A stretch of DNA of 64,000 bases, taken from Pezicula radicicola (lineage: Eukaryota > Ascomycota > Leotiomycetes > Helotiales > Dermateaceae). Where the stretch lies: NCBI GenBank assembly GCA_003008705.1, contig PDUO01000034.1, forward strand, positions 310,001 through 374,000, in the 5' to 3' direction. Each line of letters begins with the position of its first letter. Within the stretch, counting starts at the first letter, position 1. Below are positions 9,793 to 20,494 of this stretch, one piece after another. A program made the position numbers and the translations under genes. The notes beneath the pieces were generated by a model. The model did no database searches, was not told where the DNA came from, and worked only from the letters and a program-made list of their open reading frames with translations.

Positions 9793-12630
9793 TCAGCAGA
9801 GAATCGCCCTGTTCTTTCGTTCTCGCTTCCTGAAGCCCTGAATTTTCTCCCTCTGTTCACTCCTTCTCCACCTCAGTACATCACCCACAAATCCAATACC
9901 AAACCGTATTTGCTCACTCTTGAGCGCGCCAAGCATTAACGCCTCATCAGGTACCTCAGAATCGACGTCTTGCCTCAATGCATCACCACGCCTTGTGCTT
10001 CCTTGTTGCACGATATGCGCGAGAGGACTTGGATGTGTAATTAGCGATGCCGCCCTCAGAACACTTCCCGACCTCTCCACACCTACAACCGAAAGTGTGT
10101 AGGCTCTGAGTAAGACTGTAACTAGGATAAGTACAAATACATAAGCAACCGAGCAGTAAATCTATGTAGGATTAACCACCATAGTTGCAGGTTTTAAAAG
10201 CGTGAACATTGCTGTACCGAGCCCATTCAAGGTAGGCAGTTCATTCCGGTAGGTGAATGCTATAGAATGTAGAAGCGCCGTCTTCATCGCGGCGGAGAAA
10301 TTTGGTCCACCTGCGGCATCTGCAACGTATGAGGATAGGACTCTTGCTGCAATGCCAGTTGTGTTGCACTCCTTGCAAAATATGTCACCGTCCTGGAAGG
10401 GGGCCATGATTCGGCTCACTGTCTGAAAATCTGTATACGATGCATTGAGATTGGCGAGTAGCTCGTCGTCTGATCAGGCGTTCATGGCCGGCCCCGGTCC
10501 AGCATCATATATGGTGACGTTTGGACATATAGAAGTACCAAGACTACATGGAATCGAGGGAGGTAAAGGTTACTAGCTTATTTCGGGTGCCGATATGGTG
10601 CCAAATGTGGAGGGCAAGGTAAGGCGACAGACTTGTATATCGAAAATGCCTCCAGATTCACCCTCACGAGGCGATTGTGGATCATTGATCATCAAACTGC
10701 CATTGGACAAGGGTGCGTCATATGTATATACCTCAACAAATGATTCGTTCAAGTTGAAAACTAGTAGCGATGTACTGCACGCTGGAGTTTGCGTTTGACT
10801 GAGGAATCTTCCAAGCTCCAAGTATTGGTTGCGGATTCGAAATGCTGGTGCGGGTGAAGGTCATCGGTTGTTTATAGAAAGAGATATTCTGGGGGCTAGG
10901 AATATTCACGAAAGGAATATCAAGCAATCTTTCCATACCAAATGTGTTATCGTAAGAAGCTGCATCTCCAGTGGAGATGTAGTTGGGTATATCAACCCTA
11001 CCATTTAGCGCTGCTGGAGAACACTCTGTAGTCAAAGATCCGAACTATGCGTTGCTAGAATAGGAAGATGGTAAAGCTGCGCCAGCTTGAATAGGCAGAA
11101 ATGCAAAACTGCTATTAATCTGTAGGGTAGTAATTTGCTGACGATGAGATCGCGACGACCTGATCCACGGAACCAATTGTTGAATCATCACGATCAACGT
11201 ACCCCACTTGGATGAAGGGAAGATTCGATATAGTGTTGTTACGCCCAACGATATATCCTACACCCATACCAGCAATGATCACATTGCCGACTAAATCTGA
11301 GGTCCACGCAACAGCAATAGCTAGAACAAGAACCGACGATTTTAGCCAGGAGAGCTTGCGTAGGTTGATCCAAAGTGCGTCCCATGCGGTACTAGGATTC
11401 AAATCAGTTAACTCTTCACAAGATCGATTTCAAGATGCTCAAGCGTAGCTTCCTCCTGAAGCGGCCATATCAAATACTCTGACCATCTGGGTTGGCTTCA
11501 GACCTCGACTGATCATCAGCCAGCCTATGTCAGCCACACAACACCATGCAAGAACACCAGCGCAAAGTCTTATAACGAAAGAAAGGGCTTGAACAACCCG
11601 AAGTACCGAATTGGGCGACTCCCAGCGTCTGACTATTTCATCTTGCCAATTTCGATGAGATACTAGAAGGCACGTAGCTATACCAACGAGGATTGCCACA
11701 GTTGTTGGTATCATGAGAACATTTCCTATCCTTAGCGAAGAAAAGTCTTCCTTGCTCACTTCTCCAGATGTTTTTCGCTGGAGCAGGAAATATCCGAGCA
11801 TAACCAAGCCAAGAACGGTGACAACCACTGCTACAATGATACCAATGACGGCTGAATTCGAAGGGCCAGTACCTTGATATGACGAAGAAATGATATCAGT
11901 TCCGGAACTCTGGGTACTGTTTGGAGCCACTGAACCTGTGGCCAACATTGAAGATGTAGACGTCGCTGATGGCAATAACATTACAGCTGCACGGATTAGT
12001 AAAATTCCAGGTCCAACAGTGGCACCTTGCGTTGTCCCAATGGTAGCATTGGTCTCTAGATTATCTTCAGGTATGACAAAATAATTAACTTTCGTGGAAG
12101 AAGTATATGTGCTAACACAGGCTTGATTCGCGTCCGTTGCAGTATAACCGCTGTAGTAATGTACTCAGAATCAGTATTCCCAGCTTCGTGTTTGAGGATT
12201 GCTAACAACAACATAGACTAAAAACGCGGATCTAAGCCTGACAGCATAGAAATGATCAAGTTACCTCGGGCAGCATATCGCTACTGAAGTCCCAGCTGTT
12301 TGAATAGCAGTTGCAGTTGTTTGTCCATACGGGCAAATTCCAGGACTATAATGAGCCTCTCCTTCATAATACCCTGAAGGCAGACACGCCTCAGGATCGA
12401 AAGTAGCTGTAAGACCATCCGTTGGAAGTTGTGCAGCTCCCTCAAACGGACGGGATAGCGTTGTAATAGTGGACGAAGACGATATTGCGGCCGCCCCTGA
12501 AACGGAATCCACCACACTCACAAAGGTCCATGGTGTCGTTGAGCAAGACGCTGGAGGGTAAAGGTTGTGCTTAAGGGTGGGAAGGAAGTGAGCGGAGAAT
12601 ACGCCATTGCGAGAAACCAGAAAAAGGTCA
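9793..12630 (-). pseudogene. Large multi-exon membrane-protein pseudogene
   Basis: Read on the minus strand. The 5' part (12630-12262) encodes a secreted, Cys-containing ectodomain; a phase-2 intron (12260s to about 12152, GTAACT...CTACAG) restores a CCPSGYT motif. Next come a Ser/Thr linker, one membrane helix (about 11860-11800) and several more hydrophobic segments. Frames then continue through the residues of a long N-glycosylated loop and finally a conserved-looking cytosolic tail (10080-9793). Breaks: two TGAs at about 11439 and 11430, a frame change near 11120, TAG at 11045, a frame change near 10810, TAG/TAA at 10570-10575, TGA at 10474 and TAG at 10162. Coding continues in the same frame after most of the stops, so this is a recently dead gene, not a set of small genes. 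Several stops fit C-to-T changes (CGA or CAG codons). Family not named with confidence. Confidence 0.7.
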
Positions 12631-12743
12631 AGGTTTGGAATGCCACATCACGATTCTGTCAAAGATGATCAAGAGTTCATGTGGTGGATAAGATCTTGTG
12701 AATTGTATGAGATGTAGCTCGTGCGCGTAGGAAAGGGGATATC

Positions 12744-12849
12744 CCTTGTATGGTCCTGAGGCTAGGAGTTCGTGCGCAAATTAGAGATGTAGTGCCTCTT
12801 CGAAAATACAATTTTGCGCACGAACCCCTAGCCCCAGGACCATCCAAGG
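12744..12849. repeat. Long imperfect hairpin (about 39-bp arms)
   Basis: The left arm 12744-12782 and right arm 12810-12849 are reverse complements with about four differences and one indel; the loop is 27 nt. The central part of each arm reads GTTCGTGCGCAAA on the minus or plus strand. It may be a foldback element remnant or the source of a small RNA; no target duplication is visible. Confidence 0.7.
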
Positions 12850-13435
12850 ATTCTTTCAATATGTGAAGAAGTAAGCATAGGGTTTCAGCATTAAATCTAG
12901 CTTGTAAGCAAGACCCAGAGGCTATAGAAACAGGAGACGTTGATTGGGAGGGGAAAAAAGCACAGCCAAGGGCTACGAGTAGCCCAAATAAGCGAGCAGG
13001 TTTATCAGCAGTGACCACCATAGACATACCTACTCCCCGCCTAAGTAAAGGCTAGTGTTTGTATACTAACTATGCCTTCTAAAGGATATAACTAGACATC
13101 CTCAGCTAGGCTTGGCCCTGAGCGTGGCGCAAACACATAGCAAGAAGCGACAGTGAAAAGGTTAAGGAATACAAGAACGGCGATCATCCTCGCTGATGCT
13201 AGATAAAATATATAAGAGAGTGATAATACTCGAGTAGAGTTGAACCTTCAGAAAAGCTTAGTTCAGTCAAGACACTGTGATCTTCTTATACTAAAACTTA
13301 GACTAAGTAGTAACCCCTTGGGCTTAGGTCGTATTGTCCCTGCAGTACGTACTCACTATCACTGAAATCCAGTACTATATTCTGTTAACTTGCGATTCTC
13401 CGCTTAGTAAGAGGCTTGTTGTGCTGCCGGACGTC

Positions 13436-13576
13436 TGCCAGGGCTAATGTTTTGCAGGCCGCCTTGTGGTCGGTCATGCAAGAATTTGTGTGTGAGCTCA
13501 TTAACTAATTTAACTACTTAGCGGCAGTATCTTCTGCTACAGCTACAGGGCGGTCTGCAAAACATTAGCCTTGGCA
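13436..13576. mobile_element. MITE-like foldback element, about 140 bp
   Basis: Terminal inverted repeats of about 31 bp (13436-13468 and 13545-13576), sharing GGCTAATGTTTTGCAG and a flanking CCGCC block with a few transitions between arms. No coding capacity and no clear target duplication, so it is probably an old non-autonomous DNA element. It lies about 220 bp upstream of the Zn2Cys6 gene and could influence its promoter. Confidence 0.6.
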
Positions 13577-13792
13577 CCTTCATGCCAAGAAGGAAATGCG
13601 CTGACTAAGCGGCATGACTACTTCGTAGATTCCCAATATCAGGAAGGAGGAAAAGCTGGCTGGACTTCCACCTTTTCGTACGAGTTTGTTGTTGACTAAG
13701 CGCATTCAACCTGGAGACGTTTGCAAAGTCTACATTTTCATCTATCTGTCTGGAGTTCTTCAGCAACTATCACGCTATTCGCTCTATTTCCT

Positions 13793-15669
13793 ATGGCTAA
13801 GCGTACTGCAACTGCGTGTGACGCTTGTCGGCAACGAAAGGTTTGCAAAGTCTTCCATGAGAGAGGATGGTGACTGATACTTATATCATCCAGATCCGGT
13901 GCGATGCAGCGGAGCCATCTTGCGACTGGTGCAAACACCACAATTTACGTTGCACTATGGCCGGTAGTACCACACTTCGATCAAGGGGTAGGTCCTTTAA
14001 GATACATCTCCTCTGACTGAACTCCATTTTAACACTCACCTTGAAGCAATCAAGAGAAATCTTGGCGCCGATGGCAGCACTCCAATGCCTTTGGTGGCGG
14101 CGGTGAAGGAACGCCAAGCAAAATCAGATTGCTCTAATGGAGTCGATATTTATAACAAGATATCCCAACCATCATTGGCTGTCGAGTCACAGGGAACGGT
14201 TACATGTCATTCCCAAGATGAATCTGTCGATCTCGTGTTTGGTCAGACATCCACCTTTCCGTGGCCATCATCTTGGAAGCTCGGCACTACGTTAAAAACC
14301 TCTTATGAAGCCTATCATAACTCTTCTCTTCACACGTCACGGATACCACAACTTTTGACAGAATCAATACTCCCAGATAGAAATTTTCTAAGTTCGGCGT
14401 TTGATGCTTACTGCTCGTCCCCCCTCTCTCGAGTCTTTCCTCTCCTTCAACAAGACTTGTTTGAACAATCTTCAAAAAAGGTCTATGATGGCTCAAGCAC
14501 TCTGGCAGAGATGGCGTGTGTGCTAGCATTCATGGCATTCATCTCACTTTTTGGTGTTTGCGAATCGAACCCCATTGATTACAAAACTGAAGCTTTCAAA
14601 TTTCTCCCTGAACTCCTAGTTCAGGCCCCAACATTAGAAGCAGTTCAGACATTACTGATGTTGGTAGGTTCAGCTTTCTTCCTTGGGAGTGAATTGCCGT
14701 AAGTTATTTCGCTAATGGGACCAGGCGGTTTGCAGCGTCTACGAAGGAAATGTTGATGCCATTAAAAATTTCACGGGTTTAGCAACACGCATGGTGTTCA
14801 CTCTCGGGGGCCATAAATACTCTCAAACTCATGCACGTAGACTTTTCTGGCTTTGTTACTCGATCGATAAAGAAGTTTGCGGCAACACTGGGCTTCCGGT
14901 CATATACGACGCGATGTGCGACTTGACACTGCCTAAAAACTACGAACAAGTCTGGTTGATAGACGAATTCGAGGGTCCTACTTATCCCACTGACCTGAGA
15001 CTAAGTATCATCAAATCGCAGATACTTGACTTATTATATTCGCCGCAAGCCGCCGGGAAATCAGATGCCGAATTGCTTAGGCACATGCGCGAACTTGATG
15101 AGCACTTAGAGAACTGGAGGGTCTCACTACCTACAGCAGTGCGTCCAACATTGTCGGTAAATATGCCGTGTGCAATAAAAAATGTGCACATCTTCATCAT
15201 GCATCTTGGCTACCATGACTGTGTAGCAAAGATCCATGGAGCTGCTGTATTAAGCACAAGTCGGCCTGCAGCCTCTAACCACTCTAGACCAGTCACAAGC
15301 AGTGCAGCTCTGTGTATTGACGCCTGTTATTCTTCACTCTTACTTATAAGTTCAACCACACAATTAATAAAAGGAGCTGCACTCTGGTAAATGGATCTCC
15401 TTCAAGCTACGAGCCTCTTAGGTCTTAGCTAATAGAACTTTAGGATAGTCATCCTATACTCGATATCAGCAATGAGGACCCTTTGTGACTGTAATCTTTC
15501 CAGACCCACAGAACCTTCCGATATCAATAGTAGCCAAGCATTGATAAAATCTGCGTCAGCTTCTATCTCAGGTGCCTTAACTGACCGATGCATTTCGGAT
15601 GAGAAACAACGTTCTCCCGCCTTAAGTCGTTTATGCTTTGATTTAGATCTAATTGCCCGAACTACATGA
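13793..15669 (+). CDS. Zn(II)2Cys6 fungal transcription factor
   Basis: Five exons: 13793-13840, 13894-13987, 14047-14698, 14736-15386, 15444-15669; all phases join. The product is about 556 residues. The binuclear zinc cluster is complete only after the first splice: C9-x2-C12-x6-C19-x6-C26-x2-C29-x6-C36, followed by a basic linker. Exons 3-4 contain the middle homology region (fungal-specific TF domain), including RRLFWLCYSIDKE, a hallmark of PF04082 proteins. Exon 5 supplies a YSISAMRTL block typical of the C-terminal part of that domain. It is a nuclear DNA-binding regulator; the genes it controls are unknown. The third intron is only 37 nt, near the lower limit, but its donor GTAAGT, branch GCTAATG and acceptor TTTGCAG are good. 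The upstream MITE is the only neighbour of note. Confidence 0.85.
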
Positions 15670-16291
15670 CTATCGGAAAGACAAATCCATAACCCCACAG
15701 CTTGTAGAGTATTTAACCTCATAATGTCTGATTGGGCGCCACACCTCAAGATATAAAGCACTGGAAGGGGATAGATCCACATAACAACACTACCCGGAAA
15801 CCATCCGCCCTGCCACCGAAGCCGAAATCTAGATTCCAAATTTCTGAATCTGGCATGTCCTCAGCAGAGTTAGCGTTAGTATTAATATTTGTAACAGCGA
15901 AGTTAATTCTGCCTAAAAAGAACTCCCGTCTTCTGCTTCAAGGTGACTTATGCTCACAGGTCGGAGCCCATAGAGAACGTAATAAGAACACTGCAATAAA
16001 TGTCAGGACTTATAACACAGTCTCTGTACTATGGTAACTAAAGGACAGGCTATGTTTAATGAATGAAAAACCCAGTAGATCATTCCCCATATACTGAAAA
16101 ATATGAACATCTGCATATTTCCGGATAAAAATGGACAAAGCCTTGGTCCGAACGGCTCGTCGGGTTAAGAATTTGCTTTCGATTATGCAGAATAGGTACT
16201 TTCTATTAGGAAATTCAACAGCAACTGCTCCCTCATTCATCATTATGTCTAACGCCATGATGAAGTACGAGGCATCGGGAGAAGTGCGAAA
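15670..16291. other. Region between the regulator and the ankyrin pseudogene
   Basis: Convergent 3' ends. A minus-strand frame at 16010-16258 (82 codons) is in the same frame as the ankyrin remnant upstream of it and could be its decayed 3' extension, but no domain is visible in it. Otherwise nothing recognised. Confidence 0.35.
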
Positions 16292-17742
16292 TTAAGACAA
16301 TTCTGCGGTTCCAATGTTCTCACCTGGCGTCGAACGCGCAAATACAAGAAGCTTAGACTGCAGAGTCAACGGAAGAGGAGAAGGTAGACGATTAGGTAAA
16401 CTGGGGCTGTGGCTGATATATCGCTCGTCAAAGTCAGGATCGTAGCCGTATCTAGAGTCGAGTTCATATTCAGGTTCGTAGTCCGAGTCCGACTCACATT
16501 CCGAGTCGGACTCAGCAGCGGGGATCGATTCGATCCACGACCCCGGCATGGGCGATTGTATATACTATAGTGACGGACCTTCAACCATAGCTACAAACTG
16601 GCCAACTAACCTATCCGCGGGTTCCTGAAACCAGAAATTCCCATTGCGTGATTCTGGCCCATATTCAAAACCGAGGAGTTTGATAGCCAGTAGCAATGGG
16701 AAGTTCGAGAATATCTATATTCGTACAGTTAGTTTGTGCGTTTATGGCCAAAGATAAAAGTTCTACCTGCTGGAACGTTGATTCACCCTGTCTCGAAAAT
16801 GGAAAGCGTCCTCCTGTTCCCCATATCGCTGAAAGGTCAACACCACATGCGTGTAACTCAATCAGCTAAGCATTTAATGTTTGGGGTAGCCATCGGAACC
16901 TTTTCAGATTGTTCTTCGGGAGTGTTAAGATAGTTTCTCGGATGAGATTACATAGCAGGGTTCTCCCATAGCCATCTGTAGCATGTAAAGGAGATCCCAC
17001 TTTTATGATATCCCGGAGAAGCACACGCCATGGGTGATTGTGATTGTTAGAGTCGTATGGCCTTCGCCATGTCACCGCATCGTAACCCTCATCATAACCA
17101 TGTTTCCAAAAGTGATCGTTAGGCGTGAGATCGCCATGTAGTGTTTAACATGGGTGAGTAAATAACCACTACCCAGCCCGGCGCAGCCCAATAGGCTGGG
17201 TATGGATCTTGATTTTGAATTACCTAAGCCCAATAGACCAAGGACGTCAATAACCATAGGCACCTGGGTGCCCATGGGTTAACCATATAATATTTCGAGG
17301 CTATTTTAAGGCTCTTAGCATGCCTACGGGCTATGTCAAGAGAGCTTCTTCCCTGCAATTTTGCTAGTATCCCTTTACTATATCCCTTTGTGAGGTTATT
17401 CCTAATTATTTACTTAGGTAGTTCGCTTAGGGAGAGTACATACAAATTAGAAGTAAAGATATGTTGATCCTTGGCAGTTATACCTACTAGGCCCAATTAG
17501 GCTGGACACTATGGACGCCCATAGGTGCCTATGGTTCTGCCTCCTAAAAGCCCATTGGGTAATGGGCATGGCCTGATTTGGTCGGGTCGGGTATGGATCG
17601 CAGCTTTTTCAGGCTCAGCCTACCCGTGTATAACACTATCGCCATGAACTCCAATGGAATGAAGCAGGGTCCGTCCTGCAGAGTCTCTGTAGGTGACCAT
17701 CTCCTCGTTTAGTGTGCTACTGCCCAAAGCAAAGAAAAGGAT
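16292..17742 (-). pseudogene. Ankyrin-repeat protein gene, disrupted by hAT-type insertion
   Basis: On the minus strand the frame runs from about 17742 through a RDSAGRTLLHSIG ankyrin unit, is interrupted by the element at 17139-17638, and resumes in frame with HPWRVLLRDII, then a second unit DGYGRTLLCNLI. Further lesions are a TAG at 16866-16868, a frame change near 16700, and a TAG at 16565-16567. Between them, blocks such as HACGVDLSAIWG and GFEYGPESRNGNFWF still look like the C-terminal region seen in large fungal ankyrin proteins. The end is an acidic tail (ESDSECESDSDYEPEYE) stopping at 16292. The 5' end is missing or lies in an unresolved exon before 17742. Ankyrin units mediate protein binding; no partner can be inferred. 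Confidence 0.65.
17131..17646. mobile_element. Non-autonomous hAT-type element (500 bp) with 8-bp TSD
   Basis: The element spans 17139-17638. It is flanked on both sides by TCGCCATG (17131-17138 and 17639-17646), an 8-bp direct repeat. Its ends are inverted: TAGTGTTTAACATGGGT on the left and, in reverse complement, TAGTGTTATACACGGGT on the right (14 of 17 match). An 8-bp duplication and a TAGTG-type terminus are hAT hallmarks. There is no transposase frame. Subterminal GGGTATGGATC motifs occur near both ends. Removing the element and one duplicate rejoins the ankyrin frame exactly. Confidence 0.85.
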
Positions 17743-17950
17743 CTCTAATTAATTTCCTCGGTTCTTATATTTTACTACCATCGCAGGAGGAAGAAGGAAA
17801 ATTCTGCCTTGTAGTTTTCCGTACTACAGATCTCGCTTCACTAGTGGCGTATGTATGAGAAAGAAGGGTGCTAGTGCCAGAAACGCGTACCCTAGAAATA
17901 GATATCCGAAAATGATTCGCGGATGCAAAAATAACCAAACGATTACAATG

Positions 17951-17968
17951 TTCAACTCTAGAGTTGAA
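17951..17968. promoter_or_regulatory. Perfect 18-bp palindrome upstream of HET gene 1
   Basis: TTCAACTCTAGAGTTGAA is its own reverse complement, 277 bp before the start codon of the HET gene at 18245. It could be a dimer binding site; no known factor matches. Confidence 0.35.
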
Positions 17969-18244
17969 TATAACTTCTAATATGTATAAGGCTCCAAAGG
18001 GGCTGTTGGCGGTAAGGCTTCATACTGTACTGTACCCTTGCATCTATTTCGTCAGCAGTCCGCATTTTCAGTCAGCATAACCACGCCACATTCAAAGTCC
18101 CGCAAACCACCATTTCTTCTTAGGAATAAATAGCCTTATCAACCCTCCGAAACGTAAATGAGAGATTCGAAGTCAGGGGGGATCGCTTAGGCTATACGTG
18201 ATAGACATTCTCAGACGCCTGGAAGCCGACCTAAGCACGCGACC

Positions 18245-20494
18245 ATGGAGAGGCCAGACGAGCTGTGTGCGGCATGCTCTGCAGTCAATTTGTTCTCACT
18301 GTTCACTGGAGCCCGCTATTATCCAGGAGATGGCTTTAAAGATAAAGTTTCTATTTCTCTAGGTACTCTAGCTGAGGTCAACGCCAATGCTAATTGTCCA
18401 TTTTGTCGCCTTCTCAAACACAGCCTCTACGGGAGAAACTGTCGCAGTTTGTGGTGGCAAGAAGATGTTCGCATTGACAACTCGGAGGTACAAGTCGCAG
18501 TCTTTCCCGTCCGCGCTGATTACAATGAGGAAATGAGATATATCGACGATAAAACCAGAGACATGGTGGCTACCATTTTGGAGGTGCGCCTATATCCCCT
18601 CGAAGGACTATCGGAAAAGGAGAAGGGGTTGGTTCTACACCATCGTCAGGGAAATAGCATTCAGCTACTGTCTCCTGACTCCGTGGATCCCGCACGACCA
18701 TTGTTAAATGGTTACCTGGCTACGACTATGAACAATAGCCTTGATCTACTTCAAAAGTGGATGAACACTTGCGTCGCATCACACACTCTCGAGTCAAACG
18801 ATGGTACCTGTTGTCGGTCGTACTTTCATAATGCTGCCTTCGAATACGGTATCCAAGTCATCGACGTCGAGAATCGCACTATCATAGAGAAGAACCCAGA
18901 AGAGATTGCTTATGCTGCATTAAGCTATGTGTGGGGCAAGCATCACCAAGTGATAAATACAGAAGCTACGCAGGGTTCTTCTTCTACACTTCCTGCTAGG
19001 ATCCCTAAAGTCATCGCCGACGCGATTTTCATTTGCAAGAGGCTTTCTATCCCATATCTATGGGTCGACCGTTACTGCATAGATCAAGGTGATATGGTCA
19101 AGAAAGCATCGGAAATACAAGGCATGGGTTACAGATATCATTATGCTAAACTCACCATAATCGCAGCAATGGTTCCAGCATCTGATGATGACTCAGAATA
19201 TGGACTACTGCCGGGATTAGGCTCAGGCGACATGGAAGGCCTACAAAGAGTCGAGACAATCCAAGGACGTAAATACATTACCGCTTTACCAAGCATCCAA
19301 GACCAAATTATAGGTTCCGAGTGGCAGGAAAGAGCATGGACTATGCAAGAAGGGCAGCTCTCAAACCGCTGTGCCTTCTTCGGAAACTACGACATTTCAT
19401 TTCTGTGTGGGTCTGGACACTGGAGAGAATCCTTACACTCTGGGCCCTATGCTCATGAAGCCAAAATGCCGACTATCAAGATGAATTGCAAAGGATATCA
19501 TGTATTATCATGGCTCAGCTGGTTAAAGGACAAATCCTGGAGGTTCGGTGATTACAGCTCCTTGATGATGGCATACACTCCAAGGAAATTGTCCTTTGAA
19601 TCCGACAAACTCAACGCCATTACCGGCTGCCTCAATTTTATTGCAGAAAATAAAGGGGTTCCTTTCATTCACGGACTTCCCGCAACTGATTTTCACTACG
19701 CACTCCTCTGGACAGGCGAATACGACCAACCGCGAGAGGGCTTTCCAAGCTGGTCGTGGCCAGCGTGGCATTGTCGGCAGCAATCCTATCCAGTCTACCC
19801 ATTAGAAAGTGGCACCTGCTCCTTAAAAGAAGATGGGTACGGCAATCTCCAAACAATAGGACCAATATGTCGAGATATCGAGTTGCAAGGCCTTTTAATC
19901 AACCTCACAGAGAGGCCCCATCGAACCAACAAGTGCTTACAGCGCTTTGCAAACATTACTTCTTCCTCGGATAATAACAATGCCGTTCTCACCATCACTT
20001 CAGAAGTAGCGCATTTCTTCCTTGATATACTTCCCGACTCTCCTGCTCCAGTAGATGAATCCCGGCCATCTGATAACTTGAAAGTACCTCATGATTTTGA
20101 CTCTACAAGTACTCTCAGTACCGATGTATCTTGGGATTCAAACTCAGAGTACGAAACTCCGTACAATCGCGTACAACTACGTGACCAATACAACAACATT
20201 CATAAACATCATTATCCCTACTGGTATAAACACTGGCCGCCCTTCAAACTTAATCTCCCACATACCCTGCGAGGATCAACCCTAGCTTGGCTTTTGAAAG
20301 AAGGAATTGAGTTGATAATGATCCTAGAATTAGAGTTATTAGAAGGAGATGAGTCTTTAAAGCCGTTTCATCTGGTATTATGCTTGGGAATTGATCGAAG
20401 AGAGGACATTGCGAGGAGATTTGGAATGTTTTGCCTGCCTAAGGAGATCTGGGAGAGGTCGTGTCCAACTACGTGTTCAGTTATGATAGGCTAG
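18245..20494 (+). CDS. HET-domain protein 1 (heterokaryon incompatibility type)
   Basis: Intronless 749-residue frame. The N-terminus (residues 8-60) has CxxC pairs (LCAAC, CPFC) often found before HET domains. The HET domain spans about residues 220-390: YAALSYVWG near 222, then SIPYLWVDRYCIDQGD, a QGMGYRYHYAKLTIIAA block and WQERAWTMQEG. These are the three conserved HET blocks (PF06985). HET proteins trigger cell death after fusion of unlike hyphae; partner unknown. The C-terminal half has the GFPSWSWPAW motif common in this family and no added recognition domain. The start codon lies in GACCATGG. No lesions are visible, so the gene looks intact. Confidence 0.9.
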   Translation: MERPDELCAACSAVNLFSLFTGARYYPGDGFKDKVSISLGTLAEVNANANCPFCRLLKHSLYGRNCRSLWWQEDVRIDNSEVQVAVFPVRADYNEEMRYIDDKTRDMVATILEVRLYPLEGLSEKEKGLVLHHRQGNSIQLLSPDSVDPARPLLNGYLATTMNNSLDLLQKWMNTCVASHTLESNDGTCCRSYFHNAAFEYGIQVIDVENRTIIEKNPEEIAYAALSYVWGKHHQVINTEATQGSSSTLPARIPKVIADAIFICKRLSIPYLWVDRYCIDQGDMVKKASEIQGMGYRYHYAKLTIIAAMVPASDDDSEYGLLPGLGSGDMEGLQRVETIQGRKYITALPSIQDQIIGSEWQERAWTMQEGQLSNRCAFFGNYDISFLCGSGHWRESLHSGPYAHEAKMPTIKMNCKGYHVLSWLSWLKDKSWRFGDYSSLMMAYTPRKLSFESDKLNAITGCLNFIAENKGVPFIHGLPATDFHYALLWTGEYDQPREGFPSWSWPAWHCRQQSYPVYPLESGTCSLKEDGYGNLQTIGPICRDIELQGLLINLTERPHRTNKCLQRFANITSSSDNNNAVLTITSEVAHFFLDILPDSPAPVDESRPSDNLKVPHDFDSTSTLSTDVSWDSNSEYETPYNRVQLRDQYNNIHKHHYPYWYKHWPPFKLNLPHTLRGSTLAWLLKEGIELIMILELELLEGDESLKPFHLVLCLGIDRREDIARRFGMFCLPKEIWERSCPTTCSVMIG

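Noticed and set aside
12677..13027. 116-codon minus-strand frame
   Set aside because: It spans both arms of the hairpin at 12744-12849 and shows no domain; the frame is explained by the inverted repeat.
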